Of a stretch of DNA of 6,424 nt, positions 1 through 6,180 are shown piece by piece; position 1 is the stretch's first letter, and each line of letters begins with the position of its first letter. The stretch covers positions 1-6,424 of the forward strand of contig JADCBH010000012.1 in NCBI GenBank assembly GCA_020253595.1, given 5' to 3'. The position numbers were made by a program, and so were the translations under genes. The notes below the pieces were generated by a model. The model ran no database searches. It saw only the letters and a list, made by a program, of their open reading frames with translations, and was not told where the DNA came from. This DNA comes from Brevundimonas sp. (GTDB taxonomy: Bacteria > Pseudomonadota > Alphaproteobacteria > Caulobacterales > Caulobacteraceae).

Positions 1-765
1 CAGGGGGTGCAGATCCTCTCCGATCTCGGGGGCCTGCTCCTTCAGGCGACGGCGCAGGGCGGAAATGCGGGCGTCGATGATGTTGACGAAGTTGTCAGGC
101 AGGAAGGTCCATTCCACCCAGCAGCGGTCCCACAGCATGGTCTTGGTCACGGGTTGACCTCGCGCGGTCATCAGTTCGGAGACGATGGCGAACTCGAGCG
201 GCGACAGGTCGATCAGCCGCTCTCCGTCGGCTGTCCTGAGCTTGAGCGTCCGAGCGCCCGGCGACAGACGGAAGGGGCCATTGGTCAGGTCGGTGCTGAC
301 AGGCTTGGCACGGCGCGCCACCCGACGAAGCTGAGCGGCGATGCGCGCCAGCAGTTCCTCGTCGCCGATGGGCTTGGACAGATAGTCGTCGGCACCACCA
401 AGCAGACCCTCGACCCGCTGACGCTCGCCGGTCAGGGCGGTCAGCATCAGGGCCGGGGCGTCGGAAGACGCGCCCGGGTTGGATCGCAGCTGCTTGAGCA
501 TCTCCAGTCCATCCATCCCGGCCGTCAGACGATCCAGGATCAGGATGTCGTAGTTGCCCGTCCGACCGGCCTGAAGCGCCGCCTCCCCTGCCTCAAAGCG
601 GTCGACGCCCGCGAAGCCCGCCGCCAGCAGCCGCTCGGCGACATGCTCGGCCAGAGCGGGATCGTCCTCCAGCAACAGGGCGCGGCGACCCGCGAAGGCC
701 TCGGCCAGGGCCGCGAAAGGATCCTCGGCCATCCCGTCCGGCGCGCTGGCGTCTGTTTGCGTCAT
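1..765 (-). CDS. OmpR/PhoB-family response regulator (3' end outside window)
   Basis: Two-component transcription factor acting on DNA in the cytoplasm. Reading the minus strand from the ATG at 765 gives 255 uninterrupted codons running off the window edge. Residues about 28-140 are a receiver domain: acidic cluster E33-D34-D35, phosphoacceptor D78 (in ILILDRLTAGMDGLEML), T109 and K131 (YLSKP). Residues about 160-255 are a winged helix: LSPLEF at 187-192, then VNIIDARISALRRRL, where the recognition helix lies. The reading ends at about the start of the final beta hairpin, so roughly ten residues are missing. A 27-residue acidic/Ala-rich stretch precedes the receiver domain; a second ATG at codon 12 could be the true start. 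A G-rich stretch (GGTGGGGG) just upstream of the first ATG may serve as ribosome binding site. No sensor kinase is visible, so signal and targets are unknown. It is divergent from the M13 peptidase. Family call is firm; the specific regulator is not recognised. Confidence 0.93.
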   Translation of the reverse strand, partial: MTQTDASAPDGMAEDPFAALAEAFAGRRALLLEDDPALAEHVAERLLAAGFAGVDRFEAGEAALQAGRTGNYDILILDRLTAGMDGLEMLKQLRSNPGASSDAPALMLTALTGERQRVEGLLGGADDYLSKPIGDEELLARIAAQLRRVARRAKPVSTDLTNGPFRLSPGARTLKLRTADGERLIDLSPLEFAIVSELMTARGQPVTKTMLWDRCWVEWTFLPDNFVNIIDARISALRRRLKEQAPEIGEDLHPL

Positions 766-785
766 GTCTGCCCCCACCTGTCGGG

Positions 786-815
786 AGGATAGGCACCCCC
801 TCGACCGAACCACAA
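786..815 (-). promoter_or_regulatory. possible promoter of the response regulator
   Basis: On the minus strand TTGTGG (815-810) and TATCCT (791-786) are separated by 18 bases. Transcription would start near 779, leaving a leader of about 14 nt. The hexamers match the sigma-70 consensus only partly. The rest of the 766-995 gap is GC-rich and shows no convincing plus-strand promoter for the peptidase gene, only an AT-rich patch at about 900-917. Confidence 0.3.
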
Positions 816-995
816 TCCCGGCTCATCGGCCGGTGCGACACCCTACCGCGCCCGTCCGGGTCCGCTGCTGACCCTTCCTGACGCGCCCTGACCAAACATG
901 AAGGATTTTTAAGAATTCGGGCGTGTGCGGTGCCCTAGGGTCCGGCCCAAGCGCGCACAAGACCGCGCCGAGGCTCGAACCCCCGGGAAATTTCC

Positions 996-3125
996 ATGAA
1001 AAGACTGCTGATCGGCGCCGCTGCGGCCGCCCTCCTGCTCCCCTCCGTCGCCTTTGCCGACGGTCCGGACCACGACCACGCCTGTCTCGACGAGGCCTGC
1101 ACCGTCTGGTCGATCTTCCAGACCCCGGCTGCCAGCGTGGGGGCTCAGGGATGGCAGGGCATTGAGGCACCCCGCTTTGGGACGTGGGGCTTCGACACGG
1201 CCGGCATGGATCTGTCGATGGCACCGGGCGACAACTTCATGCGCTACGCCAACGGCACCGCGCTGGATCAGCTGACCATCCCGGCGGACCGGTCGAACTA
1301 CGGTGCCTTCTCCCTGTTGCGCGATCTGTCGGACAACCGGCTGGAGGCCATGATCACCGCCCTGCTGGCACGAACGGACCTGGCACCCGGCTCGGACGAG
1401 CAGAAGATCGCCGACGCCTATCGCAGCTACATGGACGTGGCGCGGATCGAGGCGCTGGATGCCCAGCCACTGCAGCCCTATCTGGCGGCGATCCGGGCGA
1501 TCGACAGCCATGACGCCATGGCCGCCTACATGGGCCAGACCATCGGAGCGCTGGGTGGCTCCTTCTTCGCCACCGGGATCTCGACCGACCAGAAGCAGCC
1601 CGACCGCTATGTCGTCTCGGCCGGCCAGTCCGGCCTCGGCATGCCCAACCGCGACTTCTATCTGTCGCCGCTCTACGCCGACAAGAAAGAGCTCTATCTG
1701 GCCTACATCGCCCGCATGCTGGAGATGATCGGCTGGGAGGACCCTGCCGGAAACGCCCAACGGATCCTGGACCTCGAGACCCAGATCGCTCAGGCCCACT
1801 GGACGCCGGCCGAGAACCGCAATCGCGACCGGACCTATAACGAATACACCATCCAGCAGCTGGTCTCCGACGCTCCGGGCTTCGACTGGACGGGCTATTT
1901 CGGTGCGGCCCGGCTGGGTGACATCCCGCGCCTGATCGTGCGCCAGAACACCGCCATGCCGCAGATCGCCGCCATCTATGCGGAGGCACCGATCGAGACT
2001 CTGCGCGCCTGGCAGGCCTTCCACACCACCGATCAGGCCGCATCGCGCCTGTCGGCCCGCTTCGCTGATGCCCAGTGGGCCTTCCGTCTACGCGACCTGC
2101 AGGGCCAGCCGGAACAGCGCCCCCGCGACAAACGCGCGATCGGCTTCGCCGAGGGCGCGCTCGGCGAGGCGCTGGGCCGCCAGTACGTGGCGGAGTACTT
2201 TCCCGCCGAGTCCAAGGCCCAGATGGAAGAACTGGTCGCCAATCTGCGCCGCGCCCTGGCGCTGCGGATCGAGACCTACGACTGGATGAGCGCCGAGACC
2301 AAGGCCGCAGCCCAGGAGAAGCTATCCAAGTTCACGGTCAAGATCGGCTACCCCGAGCAATGGCGCGACTACTCGGCGCTGGAGATCCGGGCCGATGACC
2401 TGTTCGGCAACGCCGAGCGCGCGGGCCGCTTCCGCTGGGAGTATCAGCTCAATCGCCTGAACGACCCGGTCGACAAGGCCGAGTGGGGCATGACGCCCCA
2501 GACGGTTAACGCCTACTACAACTCCACCAACAACGAGATCGTCTTCCCGGCCGCCATCCTGCAACCGCCCTTCTTCGATCCGAACGCTGACGCGGCGGTG
2601 AACTACGGCGCGATCGGCGGGGTCATCGGCCACGAGATCGGTCACGGCTTTGACGACCAGGGCTCCAAGTCCGATGGCGACGGCGTGCTGCGCAGCTGGT
2701 GGACGCCTGAGGACCGGGCCAACTTCGAGGCCCTGACCGCGCGACTGGGAGCCCAGTACGACACCTATGAGGTCCTGCCGGGCTACTTCGTCCAGGGGGC
2801 CCTTTCGATGGGCGAAAACATCGGCGACGCCGCCGGCGTGGCGGTGGGCCTGGAGGCCTATCACCTGTCACTGAACGGCCAGTCGGCCCCGGTGCTGGAC
2901 GGCTTCACGGGCGACCAGCGGTTCTTCCTCGGCTGGGCCCAGGTCTGGCAATCCAAGGGCCGTGACGACTTCCTGCGCAACCAGGTCGCCACGGGTCCGC
3001 ACAGCCCGGCTGAGTTCCGCGTGATCGGCCCGGTCCGCAACGTCGATGCCTGGTACGACGCCTTCAACGTTCAGCCGGGCCAGCGTTACTATCTGACCCC
3101 CGAGGACCGCGTCCGCATCTGGTGA
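996..3125 (+). CDS. secreted M13-family zinc metallopeptidase (neprilysin/PepO-like)
   Basis: Zinc endopeptidase predicted to be exported and to cleave peptides in the periplasm or outside the cell. The 709-residue length suits the family. Residues 1-21 form a signal peptide (KR, hydrophobic core, AFA cleavage site), which supports this start although no clear Shine-Dalgarno is present. The N-terminal M13 domain starts with PGDNF (77-81) and runs to about 455. The catalytic domain follows: substrate-binding NAYYN (505-509); HEIGH (546-550) with zinc ligands H546 and H550 and catalytic E547; GENIGD with third ligand E607 and D611; H669 and R675 in HSPAEFR, spaced like neprilysin H711 and R717; and the C-terminal RIW typical of the family. 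All catalytic residues are present, so it should be active. The mature N-terminus begins DGPDHDHACLDEAC, an unusual His/Asp/Cys cluster. The gene is monocistronic. Its physiological substrate cannot be told from sequence. Confidence 0.97.
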   Translation: MKRLLIGAAAAALLLPSVAFADGPDHDHACLDEACTVWSIFQTPAASVGAQGWQGIEAPRFGTWGFDTAGMDLSMAPGDNFMRYANGTALDQLTIPADRSNYGAFSLLRDLSDNRLEAMITALLARTDLAPGSDEQKIADAYRSYMDVARIEALDAQPLQPYLAAIRAIDSHDAMAAYMGQTIGALGGSFFATGISTDQKQPDRYVVSAGQSGLGMPNRDFYLSPLYADKKELYLAYIARMLEMIGWEDPAGNAQRILDLETQIAQAHWTPAENRNRDRTYNEYTIQQLVSDAPGFDWTGYFGAARLGDIPRLIVRQNTAMPQIAAIYAEAPIETLRAWQAFHTTDQAASRLSARFADAQWAFRLRDLQGQPEQRPRDKRAIGFAEGALGEALGRQYVAEYFPAESKAQMEELVANLRRALALRIETYDWMSAETKAAAQEKLSKFTVKIGYPEQWRDYSALEIRADDLFGNAERAGRFRWEYQLNRLNDPVDKAEWGMTPQTVNAYYNSTNNEIVFPAAILQPPFFDPNADAAVNYGAIGGVIGHEIGHGFDDQGSKSDGDGVLRSWWTPEDRANFEALTARLGAQYDTYEVLPGYFVQGALSMGENIGDAAGVAVGLEAYHLSLNGQSAPVLDGFTGDQRFFLGWAQVWQSKGRDDFLRNQVATGPHSPAEFRVIGPVRNVDAWYDAFNVQPGQRYYLTPEDRVRIW

Positions 3126-3130
3126 CGTGA

Positions 3131-3166
3131 AAAAGGCCGGAGCGGTGATCCCGCTCCGGCCTTGCT
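3131..3166. terminator. bidirectional Rho-independent terminator between M13 peptidase and ppa
   Basis: A perfect 13-bp stem (3133-3145 with 3151-3163) closes a 5-nt loop (TGATC). On the minus strand the hairpin runs into five T (the A-run at 3130-3134), partly inside the stem base, so it serves ppa well. On the plus strand the downstream tract GCTTCTCTT is weaker, but the stem can still terminate the peptidase transcript, whose stop codon is 7 bases before the stem. Confidence 0.85.
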
Positions 3167-3188
3167 TCTCTTGGTGATGTAACTGGGG

Positions 3189-3752
3189 TCAGGCGGCGTT
3201 GGCTGCCGCTTCGGTTCCGCCGTTCTTTTCCTGATAGGTGCGCATGCCGCGCGCGATCAGCTCGGCCGCCTCGCCAGCGTCGCCCCAGCGCTTGACCCGC
3301 ACCGACTTGTTCTTCTCCAGGTCCTTGTAGCGGGTGAAGAAGTGCTCGATCTGCTCGACCATGATGGTCGGCAGCTGACGGTAGCTGGCGATGTCGGTGT
3401 AGTAGGGGTGCAGGGCATCGACCGGCACGGCCAGGATCTTGTCGTCGCCGCCCGCCTCATCTTCCATCATCAGCACGCCGATCGGGCGCGAACGGATGAC
3501 GCAGCCCGGAACCACCGGAGTCGGGTTCAGCACGATGACGTCGCAGGGGTCCCCGTCGTCGGCCAGGGTGTGCGGCACGAAGCCGTAGTTGCCCGGATAG
3601 TACATCGCGGTGTGCAGGAAGCGGTCGACGAACAGTGCGCCAGACGCCTTGTCCATCTCGTACTTCACCGGCAGGCCACCCTGCGGGATCTCGATGACGA
3701 CGTTCAGGTCCCAGGGCGGGTTGGGACCGACGGGGATGGCGTCGAGGTTCAT
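3189..3752 (-). CDS. ppa: inorganic pyrophosphatase, family I
   Basis: Soluble cytoplasmic enzyme that hydrolyses pyrophosphate to two phosphates with Mg2+, pulling biosynthetic reactions (nucleic acid, protein and lipid synthesis) forward. At 187 residues it is slightly longer than the E. coli enzyme (about 175). The active site is complete, each position one higher than in E. coli PPase: E21, K30, E32, R44, Y52, Y56, D66, D68 and D71 (the DDGDPCD signature), D98, D103, K105, Y142 and K143. The extra length is a C-terminal tail rich in Ala, Glu and Gly (about 172-187). The start ATG at 3752 gives the standard N-terminus MNLDAIPVG; AGGG lies about ten bases upstream as a modest ribosome binding site. 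It is a single-gene unit ending at the shared hairpin terminator, divergent from the DUF599 gene. No defect was seen. Confidence 0.98.
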   Translation of the reverse strand: MNLDAIPVGPNPPWDLNVVIEIPQGGLPVKYEMDKASGALFVDRFLHTAMYYPGNYGFVPHTLADDGDPCDVIVLNPTPVVPGCVIRSRPIGVLMMEDEAGGDDKILAVPVDALHPYYTDIASYRQLPTIMVEQIEHFFTRYKDLEKNKSVRVKRWGDAGEAAELIARGMRTYQEKNGGTEAAANAA

Positions 3753-3798
3753 GGCGATGGCCCTGATTGATTGTGCGACTGCGAAAGGAAGCCGGGCG

Positions 3799-3826
3799 TG
3801 ATAAGCCTGTAGAGGCCCGGCGGCAA
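3799..3826 (-). promoter_or_regulatory. possible ppa promoter
   Basis: On the minus strand TTGCCG (3826-3821) and TTATCA (3804-3799) are separated by 16 bases, giving a leader of about 40 nt before the ppa ATG. It is a weak match, but these are the only promoter-like hexamers I can pick out on this strand in the 112-bp divergent region. No promoter for the DUF599 gene was recognised there. Confidence 0.3.
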
Positions 3827-3864
3827 GCGCGGGCGGGCGCGACGATACGGAGGCCGGGCAGCGA

Positions 3865-4566
3865 ATGACCTATCTGGACTGGCTTGGCCTGGCGCTCTTC
3901 TTCCTCTGCTGGCTCGGCTACGGGCCCCTGATGAAGGTGCTGGCGCACCGCAGTGGCTCGCTCAACGACGACATGCTGACGGTCCGGCACGCCTGGATGA
4001 CGGCCATGACGCGACGCGAGGTCCGTCTGCTGGACAGCCAACTTCTGGGCCATTCCATCAACTCCGGCTCCTTCTTCGCCTCGTCGAACCTGCTCCTGAT
4101 CGCAGGTGTGGCGAGTGTCCTGTTCGGTGGGGATCAGGCACTGCAGGGCTTTTCAGCGGTCGGGGCCGAGGACGTGCCGCAGCCCTTGCTGGAGGCCAAG
4201 CTGGGGCTGGTGCTCCTGTGCCTGGCGCGTGGCCTGCTCGATTTCATCTGGTCGATCCGCCAGATGAACTATGCGCTCGCCATGATCGGAGCCGCCCCGG
4301 AGATCACGGTGGAAGCCGACCGCGAGGCCTTTGGCCAGGCGACGGCGGATGTGCTGAACCCTGCGCTCGGTGCGTTCAGCCAGGGCGTACGGGGCTATTA
4401 CTTCGCGCTGGCCGCGGCGGCCTGGCTGTTCGGGCCCGTCTGGCTGTGCGCCGGCGTTGTGTCGGCCTTCGCCCTTCTGGTCTGGCGTCAGTCGGGATCG
4501 CCGGCGGCGCGGGCGATCCGCATGGCCCGGCGGCTGATCGAAGCGGATCGATCAACGTCCGCCTGA
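3865..4566 (+). CDS. DUF599-type integral membrane protein
   Basis: Predicted inner-membrane protein of 233 residues with unknown function. Hydrophobic segments lie at about 5-23, 70-88, 111-130 and 177-207; the last is long enough for a re-entrant or paired helix. Between the first two is the block MTRREVRLLDSQLLG (about 48-62) followed by FFASSNLLLIAG (70-81), the pattern I associate with DUF599 proteins (an Arg-rich cytoplasmic stretch, then a Phe-Phe-Ala-Ser helix start). The C-terminus is basic (RAIRMARRLIEADR) and probably cytoplasmic. GGAGG at 3849-3853 is the ribosome binding site, with a rather long spacing of about 11 bases to the ATG. It is divergent from ppa and stands alone; its transcript could read through to the terminator at 4785-4810 if none lies sooner. 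The family assignment is from motif memory and no biochemical role is claimed. Confidence 0.85.
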   Translation: MTYLDWLGLALFFLCWLGYGPLMKVLAHRSGSLNDDMLTVRHAWMTAMTRREVRLLDSQLLGHSINSGSFFASSNLLLIAGVASVLFGGDQALQGFSAVGAEDVPQPLLEAKLGLVLLCLARGLLDFIWSIRQMNYALAMIGAAPEITVEADREAFGQATADVLNPALGAFSQGVRGYYFALAAAAWLFGPVWLCAGVVSAFALLVWRQSGSPAARAIRMARRLIEADRSTSA

Positions 4567-4570
4567 CTTT

Positions 4571-4584
4571 TTGCAATGCAGCAA
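4571..4584. promoter_or_regulatory. TTGC-N6-GCAA dyad, PhaR-like candidate operator
   Basis: TTGCAATGCAGCAA is an inverted repeat (TTGC/GCAA around AATGCA) just after the DUF599 stop codon. Its first ten bases, TTGCAATGCA, recur with one change as TTGCGATGCA on the minus strand at 4715-4706. TGC-rich dyads of this kind are, as I recall, found upstream of phasin and polyhydroxybutyrate genes in alphaproteobacteria, where PhaR binds. No phasin gene is present here. Confidence 0.4.
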
Positions 4585-4670
4585 ACGCGGGGAGCCACCC
4601 TTGCACCACGTTCATGCCGTGAAAGCGATTACATGAAGGCGTGGCGGCACGATCTTCCTGTAACGCGGCG

Positions 4671-4681
4671 TGATGTCATCA
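4671..4681. promoter_or_regulatory. 11-bp perfect palindrome upstream of the small-RNA promoter
   Basis: TGATGTCATCA is perfectly symmetrical around the central T. It is centred about 54 bases before the predicted small-RNA start, where an activator could bind. No regulator is recognised for it, and an 11-bp palindrome may be chance. Confidence 0.25.
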
Positions 4682-4694
4682 GGATTAAAGCGGC

Positions 4695-4723
4695 TTGACG
4701 CATTGTGCATCGCAACCTAACTT
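4695..4723 (+). promoter_or_regulatory. sigma-70-type promoter of the candidate small RNA
   Basis: TTGACG (4695-4700) and TAACTT (4718-4723) are separated by exactly 17 bases, predicting a start at about 4730. TTGACG matches five of six consensus -35 bases. The spacer (4701-4717) contains TGCATCGCAA, the complement of TTGCGATGCA, so a protein bound there would block polymerase. Confidence 0.65.
4706..4715 (-). promoter_or_regulatory. TTGCRATGCA motif in promoter spacer, PhaR-like candidate operator
   Basis: TTGCGATGCA on the minus strand lies between the -35 and -10 elements and differs by one base from the plus-strand motif at 4571-4580. The flanks extend it to TTGCGATGCACAAT. Its position suits a repressor. 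The PhaR assignment is by resemblance only. Confidence 0.4.
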
Positions 4724-4729
4724 GGCTTT

Positions 4730-4810
4730 CGACGCCTCCGGGCGTCTTGCCCTTCCTGGGCGTTTCCTCCCTATAGACTTTCATGCCGCGCCCTCGGGCG
4801 CGGCTTTTTT
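4730..4810 (+). ncRNA. candidate trans-acting small RNA, alpha-r8/MmgR-like
   Basis: An RNA of about 80 nt is predicted between its own promoter and a Rho-independent terminator. Seen in sequence: a 5' hairpin GACGCC-TCCG-GGCGTC (4731-4746, 6 bp); a weak GCCC/GGGC hairpin (4749-4761); a mostly unpaired stretch holding TTTCCTCCCT (4763-4772) and ATAGACTTTCAT; then the terminator stem and six T. The 5' part could also fold with GGGC (4739-4742) pairing GCCC (4749-4752). From memory, alpha-r8 small RNAs, including the 77-nt MmgR of Sinorhizobium meliloti that restrains polyhydroxybutyrate accumulation, carry a fully conserved unpaired UUUCCUCCCU. That motif would pair with Shine-Dalgarno regions (GGAGG) of target mRNAs. 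TTGCRATGCA motifs nearby fit a polymer-storage link. The alternative is the 3' end of the DUF599 transcript, though the separate promoter argues against this. Expression is unproven. Confidence 0.7.
4785..4810 (+). terminator. strong Rho-independent terminator
   Basis: GCCGCGCC (4785-4792), loop CTCG, GGCGCGGC (4797-4804), then six T (4805-4810). It ends the small-RNA transcript and any read-through from the DUF599 gene. On the minus strand the stem is followed by ATGAAAG, so it is a poor intrinsic terminator for the converging amidohydrolase gene, whose stop codon is a few bases away. Confidence 0.92.
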
Positions 4811-4815
4811 CGCTC

Positions 4816-5691
4816 TCAGCGCGGCCAGGTCTCGCGGGCCAGAGCCGAGATGACGCGGGTCAGCAGGGCGGTGAAGCGCGGGCAATCTGACGATGGCTCC
4901 AGCGTGGCTTCGTCCAGGTAGAGGGCGCGGTTGATCTCGATCTGCACCGCCTGAACGCCCTCATCGGGCCGCCCCCAGGTCTGGGTGGCGTATCCGCCGG
5001 CATAGGGGGCATTGAGCGCGACCCTCAGCCCTTCGGCTTCGAACAGGGCTCGCATGCGGCGCGTGACCCCACCTTTCGCGGATGCGCCATGGCGATCGCC
5101 CAGCACGATGTCGATCCCTCGCCCGCCGCGACGCCCGATCCCCCCGCCCGCAGCCCGGGAGGGCATGGAATGCCAGTCCAGCAACAGGGCCATGCCGTGC
5201 TGTTCCTGTGTCTCGGCCAGCAGATCAGCCAGCGCCTGATGATAGGGAGCATGTACGCGGGCGATCCGCGCCTGTGCCTCCTGCGCCGAGAGCCGGCGAT
5301 CATACAGAAGCTCGCCGTCCCCCGCCCGTCGGGGGATCACGCCATAGCCCGCCATCACCTTGGCCGAGACCGACCCTTCGACGTCATCGACCAGGGCGGC
5401 GTCCATCTCGTCGGGGGCCCGGTTGAGATCGACATAGGCCCGCGACACGCCAGCGGCGATCACGGGCGCACCGAGGCGAGGCCCCACCGCGATCAGCTGG
5501 TCGACGCCCACGTCTTCCGCGCTGCGCAGCGTGATGGCCGCAAGACCGGCTACCGGCCGCATGTCGTCGGGCGTCCAGCCGCCGGAGTGGGGCGAGGCGA
5601 ACACCATCACGCCGCGCTCGACGGTCGCGGGATGGATCACGAACGGCGGGTGCGAAGTTTCGGCCGGATCAGGGGCGGGAACCGCAGTCAT
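4816..5691 (-). CDS. N-formylglutamate amidohydrolase family protein
   Basis: Zinc-dependent amidohydrolase of 291 residues; the family type reaction is N-formylglutamate to glutamate and formate, the last step of one histidine-degradation route. Family blocks in order: SPHSGG (33-38, probable metal ligand H35), a TLRSAEDVGVD stretch (54-64), DLNR (88-91), DWHSMP (172-177, H174), GDRHGAS (198-204, H201), a GYATQTWGRP stretch and QIEINRALYLDE near the C-terminus. No signal peptide is visible, so it is probably cytoplasmic. The first in-frame ATG is used; a GAGG lies very close upstream (GAGGCGATG), poor spacing for strong translation. No hutH, hutU or hutI genes are nearby, so true histidine-degradation HutG activity is unproven and another N-acyl or formyl amino acid could be the substrate. 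It is divergent from cpdR, a pairing I believe recurs in alphaproteobacteria. The family is confident; the substrate is not. Confidence 0.9.
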   Translation of the reverse strand: MTAVPAPDPAETSHPPFVIHPATVERGVMVFASPHSGGWTPDDMRPVAGLAAITLRSAEDVGVDQLIAVGPRLGAPVIAAGVSRAYVDLNRAPDEMDAALVDDVEGSVSAKVMAGYGVIPRRAGDGELLYDRRLSAQEAQARIARVHAPYHQALADLLAETQEQHGMALLLDWHSMPSRAAGGGIGRRGGRGIDIVLGDRHGASAKGGVTRRMRALFEAEGLRVALNAPYAGGYATQTWGRPDEGVQAVQIEINRALYLDEATLEPSSDCPRFTALLTRVISALARETWPR

Positions 5692-5742
5692 CGCCTCGCC
5701 ATAGACTGTTTTTCCCCACCGGCCATCGAGACCTGCGCGGTT

Positions 5743-5753
5743 TTCACGGTGAA
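5743..5753. promoter_or_regulatory. TTCAC-G-GTGAA palindrome in the cpdR/amidohydrolase divergent region
   Basis: A perfect 11-bp inverted repeat sits near the middle of the 124-bp gap between the two divergent starts (5691 and 5816). It could serve as an operator for either gene. I found no clear CtrA box (TTAA-N7-TTAA), GANTC site or consensus promoter in this gap. Confidence 0.25.
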
Positions 5754-5815
5754 TTTCATCGCCGGTTTACCGATCCCGGCCTAGCGTCGCCGCAACGAGA
5801 GAGGGACGATCAGGC

Positions 5816-6175
5816 ATGGCGCGTATCCTGCTGGCGGAAGACGACAGCTCCCTGAGGGGCTTCCTGACCCGGGCGCTGGAGCGCGCGGGACATGAGGTCG
5901 TCGAGTGCGAGAATGGCGATGACGCCATCGATGCGCTCGAATACGGCCCCTACGACCTGCTCCTGACCGACATCGTCATGCCGGGTGCGGACGGGATCGA
6001 GGTGGCGCGCGTGGCCGCCGCTCGTCAGCCTGGCCTTCGCATCATGTTCATCACCGGCTTTGCCGCCGTCGCTTTGTCGGCCGCCCAGGCCAGCCCCCAG
6101 GCCAAGGTCCTGTCCAAGCCGGTTCACCTGCGCGACCTCGTCAGCGAGGTCGAGAAGATGGTGGCCGCCGCCTGA
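5816..6175 (+). CDS. cpdR: CpdR-type single-domain response regulator, ClpXP protease adaptor
   Basis: A receiver domain with no output domain. In Caulobacter, unphosphorylated CpdR primes the polar ClpXP protease to degrade cell-cycle proteins such as PdeA and is needed for CtrA turnover; phosphorylation through the CckA-ChpT relay switches it off. The 119 residues cover one complete receiver fold: acidic pocket E8-D9-D10, phosphoacceptor D52 (LLLTDIVMPG), T80 in the characteristic MFITGFAAVAL block, and K101 in LSKPVHLRDLV. The N-terminus MARILLAEDD and the ITGFAAVAL and LSKP.HLR blocks match my memory of Caulobacter CpdR closely. It ends in Ala-Ala-Ala, consistent with CpdR itself being a ClpXP substrate. 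GAGAGAGGGA at 5797-5806 is the ribosome binding site. No chpT or cckA gene is in the window. No defect was seen. Confidence 0.95.
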   Translation: MARILLAEDDSSLRGFLTRALERAGHEVVECENGDDAIDALEYGPYDLLLTDIVMPGADGIEVARVAAARQPGLRIMFITGFAAVALSAAQASPQAKVLSKPVHLRDLVSEVEKMVAAA

Positions 6176-6180
6176 GATCC

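Noticed and set aside
7..792. Long plus-strand open frame of 261 codons
   Set aside because: It lies antisense to the response regulator, whose minus-strand translation shows complete receiver and winged-helix motifs. The plus-strand product resembles no family and is a GC-bias shadow.
899..913. Four-codon frame ATG-AAG-GAT-TTT-TAA upstream of the M13 gene
   Set aside because: It is too short to support as a leader peptide, with no attenuator hairpins or conserved codon run.
909..2024. Minus-strand open frame of 371 codons opposite the M13 gene
   Set aside because: It overlaps the conserved M13 N-terminal domain on the other strand, shows no recognisable motifs, and has the Gly/Arg/Val-rich composition of an antisense shadow in GC-rich DNA.
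5089..5784. Plus-strand open frame of 231 codons opposite the amidohydrolase
   Set aside because: It is antisense to a gene with clear family motifs, and its composition is that of a shadow frame.
6134..6151. GACCTCG-TCAG-CGAGGTC hairpin near the 3' end of cpdR
   Set aside because: The 7-bp stem lies inside the coding sequence (DLVSEV) and has no T-run, so it is not a terminator. It probably reflects codon choice.
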